Of a DNA stretch of 64,000 nt, positions 40,691 through 53,020 are shown piece after piece. This DNA comes from Macrobrachium rosenbergii (taxonomy: Eukaryota > Arthropoda > Malacostraca > Decapoda > Palaemonidae). Under the pieces are notes generated by a model. It was not told where the DNA came from. It made no database searches and saw nothing but the letters and a program-made list of their open reading frames with translations. The stretch spans positions 6,277,177-6,341,176 of the forward strand of contig NC_089756.1 of the NCBI RefSeq assembly GCF_040412425.1, in the 5' to 3' direction. Each line of letters opens with the position of its first letter. Positions within the stretch are counted from its first letter, which is position 1. Both the position numbers and the translations under genes were made by a program.

Positions 40691-41205
40691 ATTACATGAC
40701 ATGAATGATCACCTACATGTTTCCCCACTTTCTACTCTGGAGTGTTGTACTGGGCTATCCAAACAATTCTACGACTCTCTCAACCCCTGCCCCTTGCTCC
40801 CTGCCCCCCCGCCCCTTGTCCCAGAGGGCCATCATCATCTGGGACAGCTACATTAAGGCCAGACCACTAAACCAAACGTTAAAGTCTGGCCATTACCACA
40901 CCCTAGGATATTCAACTTAACATCTAACTCGGCTGCGTTGGTCACTCCACTTAATGGAACGCATTTGTGGTGAATGATCGCGTGCTCGTGCTCCAGAAGA
41001 GGCAGCGCGAGTGCGCGCGCGCGCGCGCGTGCTCGTGTGTGTGCTGGAGATGATGTTTAAGCAAGTCATCCCGCAAACTGTTTGATAGATATTATTTTAT
41101 TTTCATCATCATTATTCACAGTGTGAAAATACACCAAGGTTTACTAAAACGTGCTAAGCATGCTTCCTGAGCACAAAAAGAAAAAGATATAAATATATAC
41201 ACATA
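40691..41205. other. Unassigned segment with alternating GC tract
   Basis: GTGCGCGCGCGCGCGCGTGC near 41010-41031 is an alternating purine-pyrimidine tract that could form Z-DNA. Nothing else is supported. Confidence 0.45.
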
Positions 41206-41370
<165 letters not shown>

Positions 41371-42005
41371 TATGTATACAAAGCACTGAGCCGTTGCAAG
41401 AAAGAAATGTTTCATTCTCACGAGGGAGACGATAATATCCTCTAACAAAGGAGCACCCACTCGAATTCCCATGAGAACACCTCTACATAAAGCATTAATT
41501 CTGCAGCGTCCTTTATCAAGGCAAACACGAAGTCCAACCTTCAGGAACGACGAAGGCTGAAGTAGGACGCCCACCTCAATGGCCGATCTGGAAGGCCAGA
41601 AAGGCACTGAAAAACAAGAAAGGCATAGAGCCGAAGACGCAACCCTCTTATAACTCGCAAACAGAAACCAAGGGATAGCTCCAACCGCAACAAAGCGAAA
41701 AGGGGAAATTCTGAGGGTAGGAGAGGTCTCTGTGACTCTGATGATATATGCTAGTTAGTTAAGTTCCCGAGGTTTGAGTTGTAGTAGGGGGAGGGGAGTT
41801 GTGGGGGAGAACGCTTGTTTCCAAGGGCTGGCTGCCTGGACACTCAGCCTGGAAATGGACAATAAAAGACGCGGGAGAAGCGTTTTCCAGTTCACTCAAT
41901 GGCGCGTCAAAAGGATGACTCTGCGTGGGGACTAATTGCGATGGCAAGTCACTCATTTTTATTTTTGGCGGGGGGGGAGCCAAGTATCATGAACGTACAA
42001 TGTTG

Positions 42006-42006
<1 letters not shown>
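41371..42006. other. Unassigned spacer
   Basis: A minus frame from 41607 runs into the (AT) tract and is not a credible gene. No other feature is supported. Confidence 0.4.
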
Positions 42007-42068
<62 letters not shown>

Positions 42069-42154
42069 TGTTGCTCTATATCACTTGTAGAATAATTGCT
42101 ATTGGAATCGGTGGAGAGGAAGTCCATTTACTGACATTTCTTTTCACTTTTCAT

Positions 42155-42220
<66 letters not shown>

Positions 42221-42419
42221 TTAATTTTTTCATCAGTCTTCCCTCTTAAATTTTAATCTACCATGTATATAATTATTAATACTGCTTGTCACGAGAAAGA
42301 AAAAAAATACTAAAAATGTGAATCTTATCATTAAGATTCTTCTCCTAAAGAAACAAAAGGCTCTGCTAAAAAAAATAGTAATTATATCCAGTAATTTTCC
42401 TGCACATGTGGTATCTGGC

Positions 42420-42500
<81 letters not shown>

Positions 42501-42545
42501 AGCTGATAAGAAATGTATGAAATGTAATAAAAGAATCAAAATCAG

Positions 42546-42599
<54 letters not shown>

Positions 42600-42647
42600 T
42601 GGTTAGAAGATGATAAGGAATGTATGAAATGTAATATAAGAATCAAA

Positions 42648-42710
<63 letters not shown>

Positions 42711-42759
42711 GGTTAGAAGCTGATAAGAAATGTATGAAATATAATAAAAGAATCAAAAT

Positions 42760-42822
<63 letters not shown>
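42007..42822. repeat. (GA)n tracts with a 110-bp tandem unit
   Basis: (GA) runs lie near 42007, 42159, 42422, 42549, 42652 and 42762. Between the last four sits a unit of about 58 bases (TTGGTTAGAAGCTGATAAGA, AATGTATGAAATGTAATA, AAAGAATCAAAATC) at about 42491, 42599 and 42709. Confidence 0.9.
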
Positions 42823-42825
<3 letters not shown>

Positions 42826-43430
42826 TGAAATCGAGTTTCAGCTTGGGCTAACGCACTCTCCGTTTTAAATGACGGCATTTTAATGGGATTTGCAGAGCCT
42901 AATGCCGTCATTAGAAGAGGCACATTCTCCAATTTTATTCCGAATTCCATCATTATTTTAACACCATAAAAAAATTCGAGCACTGTTTACTTTTCATTCA
43001 TTTCCTATCAAGATACGATCCGTTTCTTGGAAATTAATCCCTGTTGCGAAAAGCGTTAATTTAATATCTAAATGGCCCCTACAGAATATTCACCTTTAAA
43101 ATAAGCATATTAGCGTAGTTTTTTTAAATGCCACCTTTAATACGAATTTTTATTGATGTATTTTTGCCTTTATAGTGCTTCTGACTTTCATCACTACTTG
43201 TGTGTGAGTTTTTTCCATCACTCCTTTTAATTAATTTCTGTTTTTCTGTTCAGTGAAAACACTTTTTCCTTTAAAGTATAATGACCGTTTAGTTTCGCTT
43301 CAAGTAAATGTTTGTTCATTCTGAACAATAACAACAAAATAATAACGGAAGCTGAACGTTTTCTCGACAGCTCTTTAGAACTCAAATTTTAATGCGCCTC
43401 TACGACGAACTTGTTACGCACCTCATTCTT
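42823..43430. other. Unassigned AT-rich segment
   Basis: No feature can be supported. It leads into a minisatellite. Confidence 0.4.
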
Positions 43431-43690
43431 AACATGTTCTCGAAAGCTCTCTGGAGCTCAAATTGTAATGCATTTCTCGAAAGCTCTCGGCTCAGATTTT
43501 AATACATTTTCTCGAAAGCCTCTCGGCTCAGATTTTAATACATTTTCTCGAAAGCTCTCGGCTCAGATTTTAGTACATTTTCTCGAAAGCTCTCGGCTCA
43601 GATTTTAATACATTTTCTCGAAAGCTCTCGGCTCAGATTTTAATACTTTTTCCCGAAAGCTCTCGGCTGAGATTTTAATAAATCTCGACA
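43431..43690. repeat. 36-bp minisatellite, about seven units
   Basis: The unit is close to TTTTCTCGAAAGCTCTCGGC plus TCAGATTTTAATACAT. Middle units are nearly identical and outer ones (near 43433 and 43650) are diverged. The 36-base period keeps frames open, explaining the SDFNTFSRK-type repeats in the frame at 43411-43608. Confidence 0.88.
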
Positions 43691-44314
43691 ACAAACTTAT
43701 TACGCATCTCTTTCATCCTTCCGTAATACAAGAGCAAGATAGAAAAACAAATAAAAAAACTAATACGAAACATAGCCAGGTCACAAACGTCAGAGTCAAA
43801 TCCAGCAGGTCAACTCAACACGCATAAAGCTGAATCACCTTTACACAGTATCTCTTTCGCCCTGAAACACCGACAGTTAACCCTCACTACACCATCGTAA
43901 CCATCAGCAACAACACCACTATCATCATCACCACTATCGTCGCACAAGGGATCCTCATCACCATCATCATCATCATCATCCCCAGCAATCACCCGACAGC
44001 AACGACTAAAAGCAAAAAGCAACAGCAACACTTTCTCATTCAGCAACAAGTGACTGACTCATTTCGGGGGCTGGACATTGCGGCACAAGCGTTGGCGGAT
44101 GACTTTTTTTTTCACTCCCCATTTCCCACTTTAAAAAAAAAAAAATTTATTTTTTGGGGGGAAAACTGAGAATTTGGGGTCTACTTTCATTTCCATTTTA
44201 ATCTGGGCAAATCATTTACAGTCCAGTTAAGCAATGAATATGATTTTGCTATGCATGGTTTGTCGTGTTGTGATCACTCAGTCATGGACCGGGTTATACA
44301 TATTGAGTTTAATT
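43691..44314. other. Unassigned spacer
   Basis: A short (CAT)n run lies at 43962-43980. No gene is supported. Confidence 0.4.
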
Positions 44315-44495
44315 AAGTTTGGAATGCTGGCTGAAGGGGATGGGGGGATGGGAAGGGGATTGGGAGGGGTAGGGGAAGGGAGAGGATGGGATAGGATGGT
44401 AGGGAGGGAGGGAAAGGAGGGGGTGTCCATGCCACAACAGGGTGGGAGGCATGGAAGAGAGAAACAGCTGAATGGACAGGGCAAAACTGAAAATT

Positions 44496-44545
<50 letters not shown>

Positions 44546-44563
44546 TAATGGCTAAAAGGAAAA

Positions 44564-44624
<61 letters not shown>

Positions 44625-44688
44625 GATAATGGCTAAATGGAAAATTGCAGAGAGAGAATTCGACCGGTAATGGTGAAACTAAAAATTG

Positions 44689-44733
<45 letters not shown>

Positions 44734-45014
44734 TAGCCGAGTGGTCATTAATCTTAACTAATTGCAAACAATATGCGTGCGCGCGTCCGTGTGTATGTGT
44801 ATGAGAGAAAGAGTAAATTACTGAGTGATGACAGCAGAAGAGCGAGGCAGAGAAAGGAAATGGCTGAGTGATCATAAAAGTGAAACATTGGAAAAACGTG
44901 TATGAGAGAGAGAGAGAGACAGAGACAGAGGCAGAGAGAGCGGAGAGAGAGAGAGACAGAGAAGGGGATTGCCGGGAATAAAGTAAGAAAGAGAAAGAGA
45001 GAGCGGGGACTAAT

Positions 45015-45074
<60 letters not shown>

Positions 45075-45204
45075 GAGAGAAGGGGGCCCCGGGAATAAAG
45101 TAAGAAAGTAAAAGAGAGAGAGAGAGAGGGGACTAAAGTAAAAGAGAGAGAGACAGAGAGAGAGAATACAGGAAGAAAGAGAAAGAAAGAGAGGAGACTA
45201 AAGT

Positions 45205-45264
<60 letters not shown>

Positions 45265-45572
45265 GTCATGCAAAAGACTGAAAGAGCGAAACCAGCCGTC
45301 TGTTTACTCTCAAAATACGGCAAGATTTACATCGTGATTAAAACCCGGAGAAAAGACGAGAAAGGGGACGAGAGTGAAAACGGCAATTGTGGATAAAATA
45401 ACGAATAAAAAGCAAGAAATAACGAAAGATCAAAGACTCCCTGTCTCCCTCAAGTACTAAAGATAATAATAGAAAAAAAACAAATACGCAACTTTCGTCC
45501 AGAAAAGAAAGCATGAAAATCATCCTCACTTCTTGCCCGGAGAGAGAGAGGGATAGAGAGAAGGGAATAAAT

Positions 45573-45627
<55 letters not shown>
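44315..45627. repeat. Purine-rich island, G-rich then (GA)n
   Basis: 44330-44440 is G-rich with many GGGG runs. (GA) tracts follow near 44501, 44571, 44690, 45021, 45210 and 45575. A short unit (ATGGTAATGGCTAAAAGGAA plus AAATTGCAG) recurs between the first tracts at about 44470, 44541, 44622 and 44660, and GGGAATAAAGTAAGAAAG recurs near 44975 and 45090. Confidence 0.88.
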
Positions 45628-45629
<2 letters not shown>

Positions 45630-46167
45630 AAAAACAACGAGACGGCCAGCACTACACAGGGTAACATAAAGTTAAGAATGAATGACCCTGGGAGACCGCT
45701 GATGGCCGTCATACAGCCACCAGTTAGCCAGTCCCCTTCCCTCTCTCTGCCCAAACGTCTTCGGAAAACAAAGGAACGATTGTCCTGAGAGTTGTCCGTT
45801 GTCCTCGGCAGGAGAGGAGGAGGAGAAGAAGAAGAAGTGGGAGAGGGAGGAAAAAATAAAAAATAAAACTCACTCGATGACGGGCACAAATTGAAGCGGG
45901 ATCCTTTCAAAGGCCTCGAGGGTATATACCAAATATACCAGACCTTGGTGTATATACCATGGCGGCAGCAGAAGGCTTGTGAGGAGGAGGAGGAGGAGGA
46001 AGAGGAGGAGGAGGAGGAGGAGGCGGAGGAGGTTATACTTCGAGTGATAATATGAGAGGAACACCAAAACAACTGCTGCAGTTGTCTATCGCTTCTGAGG
46101 GCTCCGTGTCGGTGATGGGGTTCATCTCCTGCAATGGCTGGGTGTAGACTTCAGAGAGTTTGATTTG
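45628..46167. other. Unassigned spacer with (GAG)n
   Basis: (GAG)n lies at about 45983-46032 and a shorter GAG/GAA run at 45810-45850. No gene is supported; a minus frame with poly-Ser comes from the trinucleotide repeat. Confidence 0.45.
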
Positions 46168-46470
<303 letters not shown>

Positions 46471-48019
46471 TTACTTGCTACTAAGCATTTCAAGCCCGTT
46501 GTAGCATAGGTTTTCTTGAATATCTTTTTATATATCATCTGTGTCTTCTTGATATTTTGGCACAGCATGTTTTATAATCTCCGGTAATTTTGGGCAATAC
46601 AATGAAGTACCAGAATTTATTGATTAAGGCAATTTACTCTTGAACTTTTTCAGATTCCTCAACATGCGTTGTATATATCCGAACACTTGTCCTTGGCTTA
46701 GCTAAAGAGTTAGGAAAGACGCCCCGCCCACTCGCTTTCTCTTTATGTCTCAAACTTATGAATGGAAGAGTGTACTACGATATGGCTTTTTACGTTTTGA
46801 ATTACTGACAATAACCATTTCCTATTCAGTATCTTTCATATACTGGCATTTGTATATTTTTATATATTATGTATGTTTTTATTAATCACCATGAGAATGG
46901 GGTGGTATTGGGCCAGTTTTGATTATAAGAGTATTCCAGATGTGGAAATGAAAAGGACAAAAAAATTTATGAAATAATAGTTATTTTCTTAACAACCACT
47001 ATATACATTATGATACATATAGCCAAAAAAAGTATGCACAACATATACAGAAACTGTAGTTTCAGTATGACATTGAACATATAATTTGTTTATCTTATTT
47101 TGGAAAGACCCCTCAACAAGCTTGTAGAAATATTAAGCAATACAGCTAAAAATGAAAAAAAGTATATTTGTTTCCTTATCACTGAAATATGAACCTATAT
47201 GGCGAGCTACAAGCATCTAAATAGGCCTACCTGTTTCAGCAATCAGAATCCTTCCACAGAATGCTATAACTGGCAATTTGATAAGAGAATTTTAAAACCA
47301 CTCGGTCATGTTCCGGTGCATATAAATTAAAGGGAACCCTTAAAGAGATGATCACTTACCTTTTCAGAGAAATTCTTAGCCTGTTGGCTACCTTCTCTGC
47401 ATTATATGCAACGAACAGCCGTAATGCAAATGCATTGCGGCAACCACGATGACAATACCGCAACATGTTTGCCATAGCTGACACAGTTAGATGGACGTAG
47501 ACTTTACTTGCAGCTATGGGTGACTTCAGACCTTTGCGCACATCGGACAACAAAATAAACATACCTGAAACCCAGTAAACTACTGCCCCTCTAATATTCT
47601 TTCGGTCCACTCATCTGTATATATACTGTAAATGAACCATGAGGTTATAATAATCTCTCAAAACAATGAAATACAGATAAACTTTAATGTATAAACTAAT
47701 TTGGATACGTAAAACGTAAAAAGCCATATCGTAGCACACTCTCCCATTCATAAGTTTGAGACAGAAAGAGAAACGAGTCTTTCCTAACTCTTTAGCCAGG
47801 CCAAGGACAGGTGTTCGGATATTACAACGAGTGTTGGGGAAATTGAAAAAGTTCAAGAGTAAATTGCCTTAAGCAATAAATTCTGGCACTTCATTATATT
47901 GCCCCAAATTACCGGAGAGTATAAAACGCGCTGGGACAAAATATCAAGAAGATACAGCTGATATAAAAAAGATATTCAAGAAAACCTATGCGACAACGGG
48001 CTTGAAATGGTTAGTAGGT
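46471..48019. mobile_element. 1.55-kb element with inverted ends of about 320 bp
   Basis: The left end TTACTTGCTACTAAGCATTT CAAGCCCGTTG is mirrored by the right end CAACGGGCTTGAAATGGTTA GTAGG. The arms (about 46475-46797 and 47700-48017) also share TCTTCTTGATATTTTG, ACTCTTGAACTTTTTCA, CCTTGGC and CATAAGTTTGAGACA blocks in inverted order. About 900 bp separates them, including an open frame on the minus strand. Long inverted ends suggest a fold-back or cut-and-paste DNA transposon. No target duplication was identified and no transposase motif recognised. Confidence 0.65.
47356..47610 (-). CDS. Uncharacterised ORF inside the inverted-end element
   Basis: The 84-codon frame begins at a GTG codon (read as MDRKNIRGAVVYWVSG) and runs through LSDVRKGLKSPIAASKVYVH and MLRYCHRGCRNAFALRLF to LRISLKR, then a TAA. 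The last codons overlap a strong splice-donor-like AAAAG/GTAAGT, so it could equally be an exon. Codon content looks more gene-like than nearby DNA. I do not recognise the family. It is the only internal frame of note between the inverted ends. Confidence 0.25.
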   Translation of the reverse strand: MDRKNIRGAVVYWVSGMFILLSDVRKGLKSPIAASKVYVHLTVSAMANMLRYCHRGCRNAFALRLFVAYNAEKVANRLRISLKR

Positions 48020-48153
48020 ACCTACACGTAGTATACTAACAAAAACAACACAAACGCACGAAAACCAACACAGAAGCAAACAGCTTTTATCACCTTCTGT
48101 ATCTGCGTATTTGCTTAACCAGACGCTACAGTAATTTATATCCAACGACTATA

Positions 48154-48351
48154 TTAGCCTCCAGAGTTAGCGGCGTTGACACAATTATTATTCATACTTC
48201 CATGACTTCCTATCAACTTTGGAATCAGAACGGCTGATAGGACCACTGTTAATAGCATCATTGTTTTAGGGTAATCTGGCGTAATATTCACATGCTGTGG
48301 ATTTGTCGCTGTAATGTAATGGCGTCGCTTTATCAAAAGGTCAAAGTTCAA
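48154..48351 (-). CDS. Small ORF with a hydrophobic stretch, doubtful
   Basis: The 65-codon frame includes MMLLTVVLSAVLIPKLIGSH, a hydrophobic stretch like a signal sequence, followed by a short Asn/Cys-containing end and a TAA. No family is recognised and the length is within chance expectation. Confidence 0.12.
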   Translation of the reverse strand: MNFDLLIKRRHYITATNPQHVNITPDYPKTMMLLTVVLSAVLIPKLIGSHGSMNNNCVNAANSGG

Positions 48352-49038
48352 GGGGTGGTTTAATTCTGGGGTTAAAAAGCCAAGATGATATTGAAGAAAA
48401 AAAAAAGTGAAATTTTTGCTTAAAAATTAAGTAAAATTCTAATTTCCTCATAATAGTTTTCGTTCACCTATTTTTTACATGTTTGACATACTCATAGGTT
48501 GACTGTTTGATTTATGGCCACCAGAACTGGCATTACAACACACACATAGATAAATTACACATACTACTGGGTCTATGAGAGTTCCAAATTGTAGTAAGCC
48601 AGTTTGTCAAACTGTTCAGTATATCACTGATTTAACAATGTATAGGTGCCATTTCATAAAAATCTAAAACAAAACGTGACAAAAACTGGACCTTTCTACA
48701 ACATATACATATCTATGTATATATGGGTAAATATACATATATATATTACAGAACAATTCATACACACACTCATGTTCACTGCATTGTTCCATATATACTT
48801 TTTTCATGAGCAATTCATATCTAAATCCACAAGATTATAATACCATTCATAAAAATCCATTCTCTATCTTACATCATTACAGAATAAGGATTTTTGCATC
48901 ACAGTCTGTAAAATTAATGTTATTAATTACACATATTTGTGTACGTCTTCATAACAAAGTTTCTGAACACTTATCACAAAATTGCCTGGAAGACAAGGCA
49001 TTCTTGGGTAGCCAGAGTAAGTGTTTTGATAATCTGAC

Positions 49039-49042
<4 letters not shown>
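48352..49042. other. Unassigned AT-rich segment
   Basis: No feature can be supported. Confidence 0.4.
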
Positions 49043-49103
<61 letters not shown>

Positions 49104-49301
49104 ATGATGCAAGATATTCTTAGCGTTGCAAAAACGAAGTTCCGAGAATCCTATATCTATTCTTAACAATACAGTGAAAGCAGAATTGAATCTATCTTTA
49201 AACTTACAAACATCAACATCTAAGACATCAATTAGTCTTGCTATACAGTTGCAAACGCCTGTAAACACTATGTACATGCATACATATGTATATATATAAA
49301 C

Positions 49302-49362
<61 letters not shown>

Positions 49363-49383
49363 CATACATACACACACACACAC

Positions 49384-49472
<89 letters not shown>

Positions 49473-49473
49473 C
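49043..49473. repeat. (GA)n, (AT)n, (CA)n and (CATA)n microsatellites
   Basis: (GA) at 49043-49100, unique sequence to about 49275, then AT-rich compound repeats ending in seven CATA steps. Confidence 0.9.
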
Positions 49474-49515
49474 TAGCTGACCAACCCGGCGCTGCCCAGA
49501 AAAACTCTGAATGAC
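49474..49515 (+). repeat. Element 3'-flank-like motif ACCCGGCGCTGCCC
   Basis: CTAGCTGACCAACCCGGCGC followed by TGCCCAGAAAAACTCTGAAT resembles a short string I have seen at repeat-element junctions in invertebrate genomes. It is too short to assign. Confidence 0.3.
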
Positions 49516-49526
49516 ATTTGATATAC

Positions 49527-49530
<4 letters not shown>

Positions 49531-49590
<60 letters not shown>

Positions 49591-49660
49591 ACTTTCTCCT
49601 CCCTAACACCCCTCTTTTCTCTCTTCTCCTCTCACTCCCTTTCTCACTCTCTCCAACACA
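49531..49660. repeat. (CT)n and pyrimidine-rich tail
   Basis: A 58-base (CT) run followed by irregular CT-rich sequence. Confidence 0.9.
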
Positions 49661-50504
49661 CCCATTCACTATCATAGAATTCGACAACCTCAGACCATGT
49701 ATTCACGATCAAGTTTACCTATCATTTCTTCTGTCAGTTAATCGAAACTGCCATTAAAACTTATGTGTAGACAACAGTTTGTGGGCGGAGACAGTCCACT
49801 CACCAGAGTGGATAAACTGATGGCACTACCTAAATATCTTCCAACCGACTGACAGGTAATAGCACGTGTGGACAGGTTAGTGACAGTTTGCCGCTGTATT
49901 GCATCTGGGAAGCATCTCAGATGCTCTGATCAGAATATGAATAAATTATGTATAGGTGTTATTCATTTCACTGTTAGACCCTTCAATGCTATTTGTAGGC
50001 TGTTATAAGTCCAAAGCATACAATAACAATCTAAAACAACATTTCCATGTGATACAGACAATTTGGTATAGGCCTAGGTCAATGATGTCTTTTTATGATA
50101 TGTGTTACTATAATGAAAGTAAACTTCACTGTCCAGTTCATAAAAACTGAACCAACCCCTCAGTTCTTATTTAAACTCATTCATTAATATTGTATGAGAA
50201 TAGACAACTTTTTTAATAAGAAATATTTAGCCTATTCTCTGTTACGTCTTTTTACTTCTTTCCTATTATTAAGTGAATTGCTGCAAGAGTTAGCCTTTCA
50301 CCCCCTCATCATATTAAAAAAATGGCAAAACACTTTCCTTTACGGCTAACTTCAACTCGTGATATGTACTTTTTATATTGGTTTTAGGGACGTTTTAACA
50401 TATATTATCTTTACAATGACATCAAAGTCCTTCATATAGAATGGTGTATAAAGCTACACGTACGGCATCTATAAACTTGGTCAATTCGTACAATAACGTA
50501 ATCA
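49661..50504. other. Unassigned segment
   Basis: No coding or repeat signal can be supported. Confidence 0.4.
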
Positions 50505-50825
50505 TAATCAATTTTCCCCTTCCCTCTTTACCAGACTACAGTACATTCAAGAAAGGAATTTCTCCCTCTTTCTCTTCTTCTATTGTGAACTTGATTTGTT
50601 CATTTAGTTTGTTTATGTTTTCTAGGAACTTGTATAGTTCTCCCCTTTCTCCCTTTTAAATACTCAAGACGTCATCCACGTATCTTGCCCATTTTATGAT
50701 ATTTAAGTTCTCTTTATTTAATTTGCATACCTCTTCCGTTCCATAAAGATGTTTGCTAAGAACGGCGAAAGACTCGAACCCATAGCCACGCCAATTTTTT
50801 GTATGTAATGGTTTTCGCCCCACTC
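50505..50825 (-). pseudogene. PLE reverse transcriptase fragment, minus arm
   Basis: On the minus strand 50755-50825 encodes ENHYIQKIGVAMGSSLSPFL and ANIFMER, the conserved G-x-x-MGS-x-LSP-x-LANI-M reverse transcriptase segment. It is followed by DNA matching the plus arm at 50828-51050 (VRYADD region; here KWARYVDDV). Stops and indels break it. It forms the left arm of a second head-to-head PLE pair. Confidence 0.7.
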
Positions 50826-50827
50826 AG

Positions 50828-51830
50828 CGGAAGAGGTGTGCAAATTAAATAAATGGAACTTAAATACCATAAAATGGGTAAGATACGCGGATGACATCTT
50901 GATTATTTATCAGGGAGAAAGAGAAGAACTACACAAGTTCCTGGAAAAAATAAATAAACTAAATGAACACATCAAGTTCACAATAAAGAGAAGGAGGGAG
51001 AAATTCCTTTCTTGGATGTACTGGTAATGAGGGAAGGGGAGAATTTAAAATTCCAGGTAGATAGGAAGAAGACACACACCAATTCATACATATATATATG
51101 TTCTCCAGTCACAGAAAAAAAAATGGGAGTAAGGACAGGGTTGGCCATTAGGGCTTATAGGATTTGCAGTCCCGAATTCTTAGATGAAGAGCTGGAATGC
51201 CCGAGGGAGAGTTTTAGATTAGAATACCCAAGTACTGGTGGGAGCGGGCACACATTAAGGCAAGAAAAAACTATTTAGGGGAGAAGGAAGGGACAGGAAA
51301 GGAACATTTGAAAGGGAAGAAAATAATTACAGACCTAGGCAACAACACTATTACACTCATCAACAGGAAGCTAGATAATTTCAAACTGATAGGTAGTTAC
51401 AAAAACACCATTAGGAATAAAATAGTTAGAAACAAAAAGTCGGTAGAGGGGGAGGAGATAAGAGGGGGCGGGGGGCTACAGTATATATGGCAGTGTGTCT
51501 AGACTGTGAAGATCGGTACTAAGGCGAAAGAGGCAAATCCTGCAAAGAGCGAAGTAAGCAACACATACAAAACATAAAACGCTACAGTCAGACGTTGGCA
51601 GTTGCCAAACACTGTTGGGATAAAGACCACAAAATAAACGGGGAAAATATGAGTTTTCTGTAAGTAAGGGAACACTAACAAAACGGCCACACTAATTGTA
51701 CTCGTAGAGAATGCCTTCATAACATGCGCTAACAATGCAATGGCAGGGATACTGGAAACTCATTTTGAAGGCAGCATATCAAGAAAAATCATATACTCCA
51801 CAATAAAAAAGAAATGAAAACACAAGAGAC
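50828..51830 (+). pseudogene. PLE reverse transcriptase to GIY-YIG, plus arm
   Basis: Frame 50836-51027 has TIKWVRYADDILIIYQGERE, the catalytic YADD box. The next frame (51012-51278) gives MDVLVMREGENLKFQVDRKK and AYRICSPEFLDEELE, the thumb segment also seen in the PLE at 18-21 kb. Further on, 51500-51800 reads, across stops and frame changes, as a decayed GIY-YIG region with fragments KSCKERSKQH and KHCWDKDHKINGENMSFL. It belongs to a PLE family distinct from the first pair. Confidence 0.72.
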
Positions 51831-51959
51831 CATAATATGGAAAATGTACAGCTGAAAGAAGCCGCGGTTAGAGAAAGGCCAAGGTCACGATGGCGGGGCC
51901 ACACAGGAGGAGGAGGAGGGTAATTAAAGGATTAAAGAAGCCAGCACACACATATAAAT

Positions 51960-52240
51960 AGAGCTGGACTACATGTCCGGTATTTACGGGCTGCTCTTGG
52001 AGCAAGAGCCCGTGCTGGCATTTTATGCTAGCTTAATCTTCAACAACAATACATGTCCGGTCATATTTACGGGCTGCTCCGGGAGCAAGAGCCCGTGCCA
52101 GCACAAGGCTGGCTTAATCTTAAACAACAACATGTCCGGTCGTTTTATGGATATCTGACGAAGAGGACTGTTTGTCCTGGAAAGCTTGTAACTTCTTTTT
52201 TAATAAATATCTCCGCTAGGTGCCATCCAGTTTGAATGAG
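51960..52240 (+). repeat. PLE 3' end with repeated stem-loop unit
   Basis: ACATGTCCGGT occurs at about 51970, 52050 and 52130. The first two are followed by ACGGGCTGCTCTTGGAGCAA GAGCCCGT or its variant, a self-complementary stem-loop, and GCTTAATCTT(A/C)AACAACAA. The third is followed by CTGACGA...GAAAGC at 52155-52185 and AATAAATATC. The stem-loop unit reappears at 54238-54300. Confidence 0.65.
52155..52185 (+). ncRNA. Hammerhead-like core, incomplete
   Basis: CTGACGA is followed by AGGAC...GTCCT, which can form a five-pair stem, and then GAAA. That is the order of the conserved core, helix II and GAAA of hammerhead ribozymes, motifs known in Penelope-like elements. Here extra bases sit between the core and the stem (AG on one side, G on the other), and I cannot define helices I and III or the cleavage site. 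Activity is doubtful. Confidence 0.3.
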
Positions 52241-52291
52241 GTCCTGTTAGTAATTGTATTAATGCACAAAACAATTGCGTATGTGATGAAG

Positions 52292-52294
<3 letters not shown>

Positions 52295-52381
<87 letters not shown>
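52295..52381. repeat. (AT)n tract
   Basis: About 86 bp of pure (AT), 55 bases after the PLE 3' end. Confidence 0.95.
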
Positions 52382-52384
<3 letters not shown>

Positions 52385-52833
52385 GCTAAAAAGAGAAAGA
52401 TCTGAACACAGTTTTAAAAAATACGAAGAAACTAAATAACGCTGACAGAATATGCCTCGCACGCAATAAAATTAAATGTATTTCTTTATCACACAATTGA
52501 AATTGGTCGGTCGAACTTTTGTCATGTGTTAACTGAATTGTAAATTGATAATTAGAGAGGGAAAACAAGGTAGGAAAAATTTATCGAAATAGTTTCTGCT
52601 ATATTTCAACAACAAATGTTTTTCCTCTGTGAAAAGTGCAAAATGTTTCATTTGTTTTGAAATGCAGATTGTCACTTGCTAGTGTCATTTGTAGTTACTG
52701 AATGCTATTTAACGCGGTTAATATTCATTTGTTAAAGTAAGGAATATCCAGATCTATAGCCAAGATATATATTCCACGCGTAGAAAGAGATATTATCATT
52801 ATTATTATTATTAATATTGGAGAAACAAATCCC
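52382..52833. other. Unassigned AT-rich spacer
   Basis: A short (ATT)n run lies at 52795-52813. Nothing else is supported. Confidence 0.4.
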
Positions 52834-52913
52834 CAGTTATGTATGGGTACGTATATTTAAAAGTAAATCACTACAGAGATTTATTTTTAAATATACGTTC
52901 CCATACATAACTG
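52834..52913. repeat. 36-base-arm hairpin
   Basis: CAGTTATGTATGGGTACGTA TATTTAAAAGTAAATC and its near-perfect complement (two mismatches) flank an 8-base loop. A single arm-like copy lies at 26598-26630. Confidence 0.85.
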
Positions 52914-52947
52914 TATATTTTTTTCTACATTTCAAGACTCATGCTTC

Positions 52948-52949
<2 letters not shown>

Positions 52950-53020
<71 letters not shown>

